64,000 nucleotides of DNA from Episyrphus balteatus (taxonomy: Eukaryota > Arthropoda > Insecta > Diptera > Syrphidae). The position numbers and the translations under genes are program-made. This document shows, piece after piece, positions 11,212-26,200 of the stretch. The stretch covers positions 5,828,001 through 5,892,000 of the forward strand of contig NC_079138.1 in NCBI RefSeq assembly GCF_945859705.1. The letters run 5' to 3'. The notes beneath the pieces are model-generated. The model did no database searches. It saw only the letters and a list, made by a program, of their open reading frames with translations, and had not been told where the DNA came from. How positions within the stretch are numbered: position 1 is the stretch's first letter; the number at the start of each line of letters is the position of its first letter.

Positions 11212-14200
11212 GTATGTATATTTGTTTTTTTTTTTATTTGTTATAAATTATATGTATGTGTGCACAAATGTACACGCCATTGAGATTACTTCTCATTCAC
11301 CGAAATTCACTTAGTAGGTTCATACCATAACAAATCCCTTTGACATTTCTTTTTAAAAACCAAATTTTCATACTCCAACACCGCATAAGAAGTAGGTATA
11401 GGAGAGAGTGGAGCACTTTTGAACACGGGGCACATTTGAACACTGCATATAAAATTTTAGTTAGAAGTTATTCGATATTTGAATTTTGAACCCGTCAACA
11501 CAATATCCATAAACGTCAATGACTTTCCCTGGTTATCTCAGATGGCTTTCAGATTTATAGGTGGAAGGTGATTTTTATAGTGGTTTTGCATTATTTCAGT
11601 TTTTTAGTTGTAAGAGTTTAACAAAAATTTGGTACGTGATTTCAAAACGCAATACAATTTTTCTTAATGTTTAATAAATTTTAAACTAAATCACGGTAAA
11701 TTTTTGAATAAATATATTAGTGTTAAATATTTATTCAACATTTTATGTCTTTGACACAGTTGGGGCAGTTTTGAACAAGTCTGTTGGGGCACTTTTGAAC
11801 ATGTTCAAAACCGCCCCGAGCAGTTTGTATCAGACATTTAAAGGAAACTTTAATGTGTTTCATTTAATAAATCGTAATGTTCTTATTAAAAGAATAATGA
11901 AACTATCGATTGTGGGCAAAATTTAAGAAAATAAAATGCACGACTAGGGTCGCACTTACTTGCTCTTATGATAAAAGTAGCTTTTATTTCGAAGCTTTTA
12001 AGGAAAAATATTTTCAATAATTTGATTTTTTTAGGAGTTTCATAAGAAATGCAGAAATTTGTAAAAAATTTTTTTATAATTTCTTACGCCATATTTCCGT
12101 TACCCGTATTTTTTGAGAAAAATGTGTGTTTAAATTTAATCAAAATCATTAGAGTCGTTTTCGAGAAAATTGTAATAACTCATTAATCGTGTACGGAAAG
12201 AGCCGACATCAGCGATTTAAAAAAAATTTAATATCATATTTGCACTATCCGTATTTTTTGAGAAAAACTAAACATGCAGTTATGTTAAATGTACATATAG
12301 CATTACGTGAGTAAAATTTAATCAAAATCGTTAGAGCCGTTTTCGAGAAAATTGCAATACCTCGAACACCTTGTGTGGGAGGTACATGTTCTAAGCGAGA
12401 TATTAAAAAACAAAAAAAAAATTATCTGTACCAAATTTCAAGAAAATCCGTCCACCCGTTTAAGCTGCAGCTTCACGTACAGCTTTTTTTGACGACGCAC
12501 CGACGACGCACAGAACCGACGCACAGTGGGGAACCTTGTATGGGAGAGTGGAAAAAACGCCGTAAAATCTAAACTACTGGACCGTTTTTGATGAAATTTT
12601 CAGGAATAATAGGAAATAAAAAGGTTAATCACCACCAGTAATTTCCGCCTACTGCAACGCCCACTAAAGTAAAAAATGGCTATTTAAGTTGAAAAAAGTC
12701 GAAAACTAGTACTTTTGTATGAAATTTAACGATGAACGATGACAACGTGACTTGCAGTAAACAAAATATACTTTTCTGAAGGTTTTCGATGTTCTGAACT
12801 CGAATCCGAAGTCATAAAAAATTAATCAGCTCCTGTTTTTGAAATATTACCGTTAGAAAATGCAAAAAAAGTTTTTTTTTTTGACTATTTCGGACCTTAT
12901 TCTTTTATATACCTACTCGTAAGTAAAATTGTCTGAACATATTTAGTAACGGTTTATATAATAACTGATTTCCTTCTTTCAAGACCTGTTTGAATCTTTT
13001 CGATATCTTTTTTATTGCCTGAGATATCTTGAGTTGTTTGGCATGGTGTATCTACCATATTATTTACCATAAAAGTTAGACTGAATTGTACTCAGAAATG
13101 AGCATAATTTACTAACCCCTCTCTTTCTAATAAAGTTTCAGAAAATAAGATTTTCTTGCAAGCTTAATTATTGTTTAAGACTTAGGAAGAAATTTAAGAA
13201 ACAATTTGTAGGTTTTAATTTTAGTCATATCTTTATTTTAGTTTTTTTGTGCTCTGAGGGCCATTTGCTGAAACGAAACTTAAATAATTTAAGTTGAACA
13301 TAAGCTCCTATTCTCTACTTTTTCCTCTGCGTAAACTGTCACATAATAGTTTATTTAGAACATAAATGCTTATGTTTCGATTCAGCAAACGGCTCTGAAT
13401 CTAATATAATCGTAAACTCCAGGAAATTTTAAATAAATTGCACAAAACGTTGAAAACCGTCCATTTTTTATGTATTTTTCGATTTTTTTTTTTAATATGT
13501 AGGTATTTTCAAACTAACGTCAGATTTGAATTCATCGGATCAAAAAACATATTAAAACATATGATTTTTAAAAAAATCTTTCCATTTTTTATTATAATCT
13601 GCTTTTTTAGAAAATACGTTTTTCACATTTGCTTAGCTTCAAATTGCTCTAAAAAGTTTATTAGGACGAACTAGGATGAGATTTTTGGTGCCAAATGTTG
13701 CTGAGATTCAACACTATCATGTGATATGAGTCCGCCCACAGAGGCAAGCAGAGGAAGTAGTTAAAACAATTTTTGAACTCAAAATTCCGGAAAATTATAA
13801 GTATTCTTAAAATGAAAAATCGAAAATTTTTTTTTTCGCTAAACTTGTAACTGATATTGTTAAACTGTTTATTTTTAATATATTTACAAAAAAAAAAAAA
13901 AATTTGAAAAGTCAAAATTTAACTGATTTTATACCATTCAAAAAATACTCATATTTACATCAGTTTAAGAAAAACTTCCAACATATAAAAAATCCAGCTT
14001 TCACAACAATGAGTTTTTTCCACTTTTTTCCCACTGTGGCGACGGACTTCATGACGAAAACCACTTTTTCGGACTTCTCCATCATCGTAATGTTAGTTTT
14101 GACTAATACCTCGATTTTTTTTTGACACGAAACCAATACTTGCCCTATTGAGCAAAAAATGACTAAATTCTTCAAGTTCTACGAGTACTAGGCTGATCTC

Positions 14201-17200
14201 GATGAGAACTCGATTATATCGAAATTAAAGTCAAGCTGCTTACACCAATTAACGCTCCTGGTACATGAAGAACATCCAATTTGTTAACATTTGCATTTAA
14301 TGTCTAGAAATATAGGTTGACCACAAAATAAATCTATTTTACTCTGAGAAGCATTAATGGTATGAATTCAATTTTTTAAGTTATGTTTTAAATGAATTTT
14401 TCTTGTTTTTTGTTTTTCTTTTTAACTAATAAATGTGATAACTTTAGTTTAAATTTAAAGGTTATTTTTCAGTTTTTATTATTTTTTGGTTCCTTGAATA
14501 TGATATAATAATTAATTTATAGTTTGTGTATGTTCTTATTATTCTTATTAAAAAAACTAATAAAAAGTTTAGTGTTATTTATTCATTACAACGAAACTAA
14601 TGCTGCTGTTCAAAAGTGCCCCTTTCATGTTCAAAGCTGCCCCATACATGAGGCACTTTTGAACATAAGAGCCTATATGTGCCCTTAATTATGAAAGTGG
14701 ACTAAGTCACTGCTAAAAATGGCATCAAATCTAGCCTAAAAATAATTATTATTTAAGAGGTAAAGTTTATTTGAAAGCGAAATTGCAGTAAATAAACTTC
14801 TTTATTGCCCCTCTAGTGATTTCATAAAAGAAATATAATTAAATCGTTATAAGAAAATTATTATGTAAGTTTTTCTTCAAACAATGCAAAAAGTGACTTA
14901 GTCCACTTTCATAATCATGGGCACATATTGGTTAAACATCAAACTTACCAAATGTTATTTGAAATCGAAGTTTAATGTTGCTATTCAATGATAGTAAACT
15001 TTACAGATCAAGAAAACGAACATATTTCGTTCAAGCAGCTGCGAAAGAAAAAAGTGTTTAAATGTGCCCCACTCTCCCCTAACCTAAAAAAAAAAAACAA
15101 CAACCACAAGGAAGTGCCCCTTCCCAAAAGAAGAGCATTTAAATAAAATCAATTCAAAATGAATTTGTTCCAATCAAACCTTGTGATGACTTTTTCAATG
15201 TCAGGCTATCTCATGATGAGTTGTTTTATGATGATATGCGCTGTGATATGTTGGGTTCATTTGTTTCCAGACTTCATCCAGTTTGCCAAAAGCCAGCTCA
15301 TATAGATCCGTGTTCTCCAATCATCACAAACGATGAGTTTGAGAAGATTTTGACAATCGCCATCACTTGTAATCGGCGGTGGTCCCGGATTTTTTTTCAT
15401 TAGACTTTTACAAATGCCAATCACTATCTTGACTTTTATAGCATCGCTATAAGACTTCGGGTTTTGGGGAGTGCTGTTGTTATGCAGTCGCTGCGCCGCC
15501 CGCCCGCCCGCTAGTTCCTTGCAAAAATGTTCCTGGTCCAGAATTGCCAGAGCCCTTCAGAATCTTCTCCGCATACCCCTGTTCCTTATATCGATACTTT
15601 GATGACTTTTTTAATTTTGGACATTCTCGCTAGAGACACATTAGTTAGATGTCAAAAAAAAAAAAAAAAAAATGGACTGAAAACAAATCCAAATAATTTT
15701 GAATTCCAAAAACTACATTAAGGAGACAAGCAACCAATTATTTTTTTTTTTTTCGAGATATGAGACATTTTCCTTAAGGGGCCATTTAAGGCCACCTTCC
15801 TTCAAAATCGTCACGTTTTCTAATAAAGAAATGATTGTTATTATACTTTCGTGATTTTGCGATCATTTCAAAACTCATATTGAGTGGTCATCTACACCAT
15901 CTGACATTTTTATTCCGCCAATATAATTATTGTGGTGATCCCAGCAATTCGCCATACATGAAGCCAAAAAAAAAAAAAAACAAAATAAGATTTGGTCCCC
16001 CAGTTCCATAAAAAATAATTAAAAAGGGGAATCGTTTTTTTTTTCGCTTTTTTTACACAGTTTCTAATAACCAGGACGGGGGGAAGTAGGTACGAGTAGG
16101 TACTATGTTAATGTTTCTAAAATGTGAATGCCAAATTATTTTTATTTCATTTTGTCAAGCTTAATTATTTCCATTTTCTAAATTACAATTCAAGACACGC
16201 TTGAGTTTTGTCCGTCCACAATTCATATTCAAAGAAATTTTTTATTGTTTTGTCATATTTTGAATATTTGTATTTCTATTGTTGCGTCATCATAATAATA
16301 CATCGAAGGACGGACAAGCTGTTTCTTTATTCTTTTTTATTTTTTTTTTTTTTCTGTGTCTCTTTGTAATTGAAATTTTATATGACCAACATCAAATTTG
16401 AGAAAGTAGGCATAATTCCTTTACTGGCGTAATTAATATGTCTTGTTGGTTTAAAGGTTTGTGCTTCTTTGGAAATTAAAATGAACGGTAAATTCCTTTT
16501 CAAGAGATACGCATTTATGGTAAAAAATGGGTGGGGGTGTAGTAGGTATATTGTAATGTAGTTAGGTCTTTTTACGAGACATACGTGACTGGCTATGTGA
16601 TAGAATTTTTATTTCTGCGGAAGGAAAGAAAATAAATAAAACACATTAGCAACGTACCAAATTGTGTTTTGAAAGAGGAAAGAACATTTAAACATGGATG
16701 ATTTGATAAGTTGGAAGAAGTGAAAAGATCAATTTGAAAATTTACCTATCAACAGTGTTCTTCTTTAAGAATTAAGATCAAAAATTAACTAATTGTTAGT
16801 GATCACTTGCAACTTTGCAGAATACTTGATTCGGAAAATTTTTTTGTAAAAAAAAAAAACTTAAATTAGACAATCAAGGCGTTCCCGAATTCAAACACCT
16901 ACAAACACAGTAACAATAGTATAATAACAATAACAGTTTTAAAGTCAATCATGTCGAAATTAAAACTGTGATTACAGTACTTCCCAGGGATGGAAAATGA
17001 CATTTTTTAATTGTACTGAAAATTTCATTTGTATTGTACTGAAATGGGTAGAATTGTATTGAAATATATTTTTCACACAAGAAATTAATATAAAATTTTT
17101 TTTTTAATTTTTATTTGCAAAAACTCTTAAGTTTTCCATATAATGAACATGTCATTTTTCTGCGTGCGTAAAAGAGTAATTTTTATTTATATAATGAATA

Positions 17201-20200
17201 TGAGAAAATGTACATATTCACAAAAGACTAAAAGTATCAACAAAAAAAAAAAATTGAAAAAAAATAAAATGCACGACTGGGTCGCACGAACTTGCTCTTG
17301 GAGTTAAAGTTGCTTAAATTTTTAAGACTTTTTATGTAGAAATTTGGAAAAAAAAATAAAATTCGTTTAAAAAAAAAAATAAAATAAAATCTGAAATTAA
17401 ATTGCCCTCCAAAACAAGTATGCAGTTTTGATTGATATATTAACGTGCATTTTTAGAAAAAAAATTTTCAAAATCGTTAGAGCCGTTTTTTAAAAAAACA
17501 ATTTTTTATAAATAATTTTTTGGAAAAAAAGTTTAAAAATAATATTGTAATGCCATTTTGTAGAAATCACTAATCAACATCTAAAAACAAAATTTCAAAA
17601 AAATTCAATGTCCCGTTTCCGAAAATTTCATTTTTCAAAAAAAAATTTTCAAAATTTTTTTAAAAATCCAAAAATTATTTTTTTGGAAATTTTATTTTTG
17701 GTTTATATTTAAATTATATAAATGCTTCTTCACAAAAAGTTTCGTTGAAATCGAATAAGAAGTTTCGGAGATATTCGAATTTTAAAAAAACCGTTCTATG
17801 GCAGGTACCGTTAATAATGATTTTCAAATAAAAAATTTTTCATTGAAATATAGACCTTAGCGTAAAACTAACATTTGAATTTTTTAAACAAAATCGTTGG
17901 AGCCGTTTTCGAGACATTTCAATTTTACTAAAATCGGTATATGACAAGTACCGTTATTTTTGGTCCAAAAAAATTAATTCCAAAAACCCCTCTGGAGGGT
18001 CGCCAAAAAACGCTACATACCAAGTTTGACATTAATCGGTCCATCCGTTTAGGCTGTAGCTCCTTATACAGACAGACAGACAGACAGACTGACAGACTGA
18101 CAGACAGACGGACTTCCGGGACCCACTTTTTTGGCATTGTCTACCATCGTAATGTCATGGAAAAATGTTATCTCAACTTTTTTTTTTTGTACGAATGCAT
18201 AACTTGATATATAGTACCTATATCGCAAGTAAAAATGCAAAAAATCGTAGGGACACAAAACTAAAAGTGCAATTTTGCTTTTAAGATAATGGTTTTGAAC
18301 TTAAAATTAGTTTTACATACTTAAATATTCGGTTATTACCACAACTCTTTAATAAGATATAGTGTCAAAACATTTCCAACTTAAAGACTAACGTGTTTTC
18401 TTTGAATAACATGAAATTTTAAGGTTAGTTAACATGCCTATTCCATATAAAAGTCTGCCGCTCTTTGGGCTTAATGCTTTATATTGAAAATTGTTTTAAT
18501 TTTGTTTTCTTCTGAATTTATAACAGAGTAAAGTCAGTTATGGCATTTCGTCTATAAGTTTCTGATTCGAACAGCATTTTCAATATTTGCTGATGAATGT
18601 CTAAAAAAAGAACAGCTTGATCAGTTTTATGAAAATTTTCAAAAAAAAAACAAGTCACTACACTCAAATTGTAACAATTATTTTGGTTCAAAAAATCGGA
18701 AATTAAATTAAAACTTAAACAAAAAAATTTGTCCTTTGCTAATTCTTTTGATTCCCAATTTTAGATTGCAAAAAAATTTTCAAGACACAGATTAAGAAAT
18801 TGTATCGAATTTAGACAAATTGTATTTTTGTACTCGAGCAAACTCATTTGTATCGAATTCGATACAATTGTATCGACTTTTCCTTCACTGGCTGGTTGGT
18901 TGGTTTTGGCAAACGATCTCTACATGAGTTGTATAGTAATTTCGGACTTTCTGAAATTGACTGTTTTGCAGCTTGTATTGCGTGCAATTTTCCCTTAAAA
19001 TGAACTAAAGATACCAAGTGATTTATTTCAAATGACTCTATTGGTAAAAAATATCCAGTAAACGGTACTAAATAAAAAATTAAGATTTCATTTTCCGTAC
19101 TAAAATTTATATGTAGGAGTAGGAGTAGTAAAACCTCATTATCTCGAATTAACTTTCTATGGAGTTCGACCATTCCAAAGTAACGGAGAAGACATATTGA
19201 CCTTGTTTCCAGTTTATCTCGTTGAAGAAAACTTGGTAGGTCTTGAGGGGTCATGATAAAGTAGATGTTTTAGAAGTTTCACGAAAAACTAATTAAACGT
19301 TGCCAAATTATTCACAGATAAAGCGGTATTGGAGAAGACGCGTACAAGTCTTCTCCGTTACCGTCTTTGTCCGTTAATAATTTAGCTATTTTGAATTAGT
19401 TTTTCTTGAATATTCTAGAACATCAACTTTATCATGAGCCCTTAAGACCCACCAAGTTTCAAGAAAAAATATTGCTTCTTGAACCAGCAAATGGAATGGC
19501 CGAGTTATTGAGTTTTGGTTGTCAACCGACGCACGCACATAGGAGTATTTTCATCAAAAACCTGGCCAAAATTATTTTTCGTGGTTTTTGTTATTATTTC
19601 TATATAAAATAAATATTCCTACGAGAAAATACAACTCGTAAATTTGATTAATGGCCTTCTTTCGCATATCGATATTATTTTGCTCAAAATTTTTTTTCCC
19701 TTGCCTATTACGCAATTCTGAGTTTCTTAACCTTAATTAAGATCATCCAAAATTAAATACGCTAGATAATAGAAACATCAGTAAATTTAATTTAAAAATG
19801 AAAATCTTTAAAGTTCAAATAAAAACTTAACAAAATTATCAAGTTTTTGGATACTAGTTTTAAGATCGAATTGAAATAGAAAACACACTGAAGAAGAATT
19901 CTCCATTTAAATTTTTCTATCACAACACTTCGATATCGCATATATATTTTTTTTGACCCACTTTGCCAAACTTTTTTGTGTTTTTAATTTTGATTTTCAG
20001 AAAACGACTTTTTACCAGGTTTTTACTGCAAATACTCCTATGTGCGATGATTAACATATAAAAGGATAGATATATTATCAGAATACGAAATAAAGTTAAA
20101 TCAAATTTCTCTATGCTATGAAAAGATAAAAGTGAAGAAAAAATGACGATCTGTTTACAATTATCTCTGAATTCTGAATATAAAAATGATGAAATGATGA

Positions 20201-23200
20201 AATTTTGTGTAAATATAGTCCTGCTTATTGTCTATCTACTGTATAAATTTCATTCATCTTTTTATCAAAATAAAGAAGTAATTAATAAAAGAGAGGTTGA
20301 AAAAAGTCAAAAAATTTGAGGTAAAATAAATTGTTTTTCCCGTTTTTCAGTCAAATATCGTTTTCGAAACCCAATTTTTTTTACCCACATGCACATCAGT
20401 AATACGTTTAAGTTCTCTAAGTTTGAAAAATAATTCTTAAAAATAAATTACCGACCGAAGTAGGTGTTTTTCAAAAAAATAATATTTCAAAATATAAAAA
20501 AAAAAATCCATACTAGACACACAAATTTTTTAATTATTTTTTCCAGTGCACAGCGGGTCCCGCCATAGGTCAAAAATAAAAAAAGTAAATGTCAATTTTT
20601 TAAAATCCAATGATTAAACAACGTTCTACAATCTCCCATCGAACCAAAACCAAAAAAAAAATTGACGGTTACCCTTTTTTCATTTCTTAATAGCCATTCA
20701 AAGTCGGTATATAAAAAAAGGTACAGTTTTTTTACCGCTGCAGTTATAAGGTGTGAACTTGCGATAGTGATAGCGGGTGTTAAAAATTGTGAACAGTATT
20801 AAATTGTTATGGATATTTAACGAGAAGGTTAATACTTTCTAAAAACATAAATTATATTATATATTTAATTATTATAAATTATATAAATTATATAACGAGC
20901 CCCATTACAATTAGCCTTAATAACATTAAGGCTAATTGTAATGGGGCTCGTTAACGAAGCAATTTTAACCATTTTTATTTAGCTCAATTTTCATTAAATT
21001 AGAGATTTAGTTGGTTTGCCTTCGAGTGCCCTCTACAATTTAAGTTCTCAAATGAAGAATACCGTTCTACCTTTCGAATAATAGCACCGTTTTTTCCCCT
21101 TTTTTCCCCTTTTCGAGTAATACGAGTTTAAATGACGATACACGGAGAAAAAAAAATTACAACGTAAAACTAAAAAAATTCCTTTTTGGGCACTATTATT
21201 TTTATAAAAGACTGAACTAGAGGGTAAGGGTAAAGTGCTCGACTGACAGGCAGTTCCATTTCCGGCATTAACCATTTTTTTTTTATATTTTCAAAAAAAA
21301 AAAAATTTTTTACCTTTTTTTATTTTTATTTATTTTTCTTGAAAATAACCAAAATTTAAAAAAATTAATTGATGCATTTTTTTGCAATAATAAATCATAT
21401 AAAATGATAATACAGGTGTTTCATTAACCCTAGTTTACAAATTGGGGTTCGTGCGAACCCCAACGCATGTTTAAATGGTTATAACTTTTTTCTAAATCGT
21501 TTTTTCGACTTGGGATGAAAACTCAGTGAACGAAATTCATTTTTGTTTACGTTTTTTGTCTTTTTTCCATAAAAGCGGTTTTATATTATTTTTTGGAATT
21601 TTTTTCTGAAAAAAAGTCACAAACCAAACTTGGGGTTCGTGCGAACCCCAACGCATGCTTAACTTTTTTCTAAATCGTTTTTTCGACCTGGGATGAAAAC
21701 TCAGTGAACGAAATTCATTTTTATTTACGTTTTTTGTCTTTTTTCCATAAAAGCGGTTTTATATAATTTTCTGGAATTTTTTTCTGAAAAAAAGTCACAA
21801 ACCAAACTTGGGGTTCATGCGAACCCCAAGACTTTAAATGAACTATTTTCAACAATTTTTATTAGGTATATTTTGGCAAAAATATACCTGTTATATATAC
21901 GTGTTATCATAAAAAGACACCGCAACTGTCACCTTAATCAATAACAGAAAGAGACAATGCATCAAATTGTTGATAATGAACAATTAGAGGTGCATAAAAG
22001 CTTTGGGGTTCGCGCGAACCCCCAAGTTTGGTTATTGCACTATTTTGCGTGCGGTAAACTAGGGCTAAAAAAAAAAATGGTCATTATATTTTTGACCGCA
22101 CTTTGTATGGGAGGTGACCCACTGTGCAGTGTCGAAAAAAATTTATAAGAACTTTGTCGAATGTCTTTTGCATTCTTTATTTATTAAGAAAACCGTTCAT
22201 AACTTGGTTTTGCAATTTTATAGAATTTTTTCATTGCCAATTTATTTTATTAAATTTATTTATCGAATAAAAAAATATTCAACAAATTTCAAATAATTCA
22301 GCAAATAGATTTTTGTACTAAAATAAACTCCTATCGGTAAACCAAAACGAAATATTGATTCGAAAATACAATTTTAAAACCATTAGTAATAACTTATTCC
22401 TCCTCAATTCAAAAATGCCATGAATTAATTTTTTTTTTTTTATTCCAGTAAACTTATCAACAGAAACAGAACCACCTACACCACCAACAACTCCTCAAAC
22501 AACATGTCATTCCAGTTTGCGACCTACTATTTTAGCAAATGGCAGCACAGGTCCATCGTCTCCATATCATCATCATTCACCTGACCGTTCAAAAATAAAA
22601 GAAGAATTTAAAAATGCATTGTCAACACCATCATCACCACAGCCAAATTTAGACAGAAAAAGAAATTGTTCCGAAAGTAATCTTAATTGGAACAAGGAGG
22701 ATTCGGAGCAACAAACATCGAGTAACAAAGATTACGAAGAAACTGACGATGTTAAATATCATGAACAACTTCCAATTACTCAACACTGTCATGATGAAGG
22801 CTCGAAGGATGCAGCAGAGAAGTCGAGACAACAACAAAATCAAAATATCTATCAATGGTGTGAGGATTTACAACAAATCGACAACAATAAAGTCATAAAA
22901 AGTGAATGCGATGATACTGAAACGATTGTTGATGACTGCGGCGATAGTTGTTATGTTGAAAATAATATTTACGATGAGGAAGATTATCCACCTCATTCGC
23001 CAAATGATTTTCCCGATTCAACAAACGATGATGATGAGGAAGATGATGATGACGACGAAGATGATGATAATTATAGTTTGAATATGTTTTGCGATGATGA
23101 TCAATCGGAAGCAGAACGACATCGTCAGCAAAATCATTTTCAAGTTGGAGTAAATTGCAGTTCTGATAGTGATCATCAGCGAAATGCAATTCCTACTACG

Positions 23201-26200
23201 CCTGTTGATATTGGTGATCCTGATGATAATACAAATTTGACAAATGTTGAAAAGGACAGCAGCACTTGCAGTAATAGTTCATCAAGAATATCTGTAAGGA
23301 ATTTGGGAGGATTTTATGAGGAACAAGGCCAAGTGGTAAGTTATTTTGACTAAAAATTTTGTTGGCCCGATTAATTGTCTATTCTACTGATTCACATTAT
23401 TTTGAATACAAATTTTACCACCAAATGAGGTTTTAGGGTCCTCCACCAGTTTCACATCAGACAATAACAACAACTGCGTTACTTTCCTACAAGTTTGAGT
23501 TATTTTTCTCATATAAAATCGCATAATTAAGTTCCATTATATCGACAATTTAAATTATAGTAACAACGTAAGTTAAATCACAGAAACATTAATTTCAATG
23601 TGATATTCTTAATAATTTAAATTACTGCGTTACTTAAAATTAGATAAAAAAAACTTCAACTTTTCTAAAAACAAAGTAAAAATAGCAAAAAACTGGTTCA
23701 TATTACAGTTAGAAAATTCAACTTGTAAGAAGCCCAAACATAGTTAGAAATGCAATGAAAGTCTGGTGACATTAAGTAACGCAGTGTTAATTCTGGCATA
23801 ATCATGTAAAGCAACTGTTCAAATTGTAATAAATGAAGTAACAGTCCACCATTAGCTGAATTCAATTAGTTTGTATGAAATTTGTTAAAGTAAATAACTA
23901 AAAAAAACATTCATTACCAATTTATTCTTTATGGTAACGCAGTCGAGGAGTAACGCAGTTGTAAACATTATAATTATATAGTAAATATGAAAAACAAACT
24001 GCAAAAATGTTATCACTGTCAAAACTGTTAGCATAAAAACTATGTATAGGAATAACAATAATAGATATTTAGTCTTTACTTATCACTTAAATGCGGTAAC
24101 TCAGTGATCACGCAATAAACACAAAAACAATCGCACCTTTTTCAGTGATGCTTTTATTGTTTCTAGCAACGACAAATTAAAATGAGCTACATTTAATTAA
24201 ACTACAGTAACTTTTAGTTTGTTTTCTTCACAAAAAGTAACGCAGATTTCATTCCTTGCTAGGGATACAATGTAAAATAAGTATTTACTGGGATTGAAAA
24301 AGAATTAAAATTTGATTACTTTGACAACTAAAACAGTTTATGAGCAATTCTTTTCAATATCACGAGACTGATGCTCTGAGACAATAACATTTTGTATGAA
24401 AAATAACTGCGTTATCAATATAGACCAAATTGTTAACATGTGTTGAAAACAATTCAATCAAAATTTGGATTATGTTGTATTTAGTTGTCTAAATAGTGTT
24501 CTTTTTATAACTCAAACTCACTAAAAGTTTTTCCTAATAATTCGTCATTTTTTTTATGAAAAGGGATAGGGGATACTTTTGTAGGTATCAAATAGCAATC
24601 AATTTTTTTTTAATCTCATCCTCAAACCAATAACATTTTCTTGAGACTAGCTAAATATCTCTTTTCTTTTCAGAATTTGAATCCATTACCAAAACCGCTG
24701 CATGGCAGCGATGAAAAAACTATGCACCGTAAGTATTCAATATTTTAGTTACTCATTCTAAAAAAATAACGAGGTCATTCAATTAAAATCTAGATCATTA
24801 AAAATAATAATAATAAAAAAAAAAAAAAAAAAAACAAAATAAAGAACTTCCCTTGTTATACATAAAAAAAAAATAAAATCAAAAATAAAAAAAAAAAAAA
24901 AATTAATCATAAATTGAAATGGATAAAAATGTTATGTACTTTGTCCCCTTCTTTCATAGCCGCATAGTCGGTGGATGATTCTCTTCCCAGCGAAAAAAAA
25001 AAAAATACTAGAAAAAGAAAATAGCACTTACACTCAATTTGTTTCAATTGAAAAAATCAAAGTTGGGTTAATATTCCCACGATTTATATAGTAAGCCTTT
25101 TATTGGCTTAAATTGGTGGATAAATTCTGAGGTTTTGTTCATATTTTTTCTACATTTTTATGGAATGAAGATGAGTATATGCCGGCAGCAGTTTGTCTCT
25201 GTGGTTTCGTCCGCCACTTGTCCAACCGATTCCAAGCGTGCGTCGCGTCGTCGGTCGGTCGCGTCGTCGTCATCGTATCACACTGCTCGTAGCTTTAGTA
25301 TTCATCTTTCTGTTTGTCTGATGTTGGTGATGAATGTGTGTCGGTGTACTAGTATCAAAAAAATACAGATACAAAAATGTATTTTCTTGGCTCTATCCCT
25401 CTAGCCAACAGCCATCAGTAGCAACAAGTGAATCTGATGAATGCCGATTTTTATTTTTTTTTTTATTTTTCAATTTCCATTCATAGCAAATGCGCTTACC
25501 CCTCCTTTCTATATTATCACCTTCACTTTAAATAGGGGTTTGTCTAACACAATAGGGGTGGGCAAATAATAATGGTAACTAGTGCCACCACCACCGAGCT
25601 GACCGAGAATAAATTTGTTTATTTAGATTTAAACGGTGAGAAAAGTTAATAACAAACAAAGAATACAAATAAAAAATTGAGGATATATTAGTTTTAATTT
25701 ATAGCTTCACAAGCGTTGAGTGAGATAACTTTGAAATAAAAATTAATGAAATTAGATATGATTGCTTGATCATATATTTTTAAGTGATTTTTATCTTATT
25801 GAAAGAAGAAAATTCACTCAAAGGGGATGGGGGTAGAAAGAATCAGTCTTCTAATTGAATTTGGTTTTTTTTTCAACATTTTTAAGTTACTAACTGATAA
25901 AAAGCTTAAAATGGTGAACGGTGATTTTTAAGTCTATGAAAAATTATTCGGCGGGGTGGTGCCCCAACTAGGCAAACAGATCTAATGTTCACTTGTAGCT
26001 TCCTAATTAATCTTATAGTCCAGTGCATTTATGATGTTCATATATGGGCGACCCAGCAGTTTGTACCACCCCCAAATTTTTTTTGCTCATTCGATAGAGA
26101 ATTGGCTGAATATCATTACCCTGATTTTTCGCACTCGTGAAATTCACCTTTCGGCCGCCATCTTGGATTTTAGTTTTTGTTAAATATCTCGATTTCTATT

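Larger units (their letters stand above)
11399..15081. mobile_element. Large inverted-repeat element, ends TAGGGGAGAGTGGGGC
   Basis: Lies in castor intron 1. The left end reads TAGGAGAGAGTGGAGCAC followed by GGGGCACATTTGAACAC. The right end is its inverse, GTGTTTAAATGTGCCCC then ACTCTCCCCTA. The interior repeats GGGCACTTTTGAAC-like motifs near both ends (about 11765-11815 and 14615-14660). TAGGG fits the hAT end consensus, but no matching 8-bp target duplication was read, so the class is uncertain. No transposase frame remains. It holds other inserted repeats (about 11935-12570, 12745-13030, 14676-14928). The right-hand end alone recurs at 55978-56090. Confidence 0.6.

Noticed and set aside
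15221..15403. 60-codon frame in castor intron 1
   Set aside because: No recognisable protein; castor exons 1 and 2 join in frame without it. GC-richer composition alone is not enough.
17941..18207. Frames rich in QTDRQTDRL / SVSLSVCLSV
   Set aside because: These come from translating the (CAGA)n run of an interspersed repeat.
18844..19254. 136-codon minus-strand open frame
   Set aside because: Its N-terminal third lies in an inverted-repeat element (19127-19520), no domain is recognised, and there are no splice or promoter signs. Likely chance or transposon-derived.
22893..23189. 98-codon minus-strand frame opposite castor exon 2
   Set aside because: Shadow of the acidic/Gln-rich coding strand; the sense frame is supported by splice phase on both sides.
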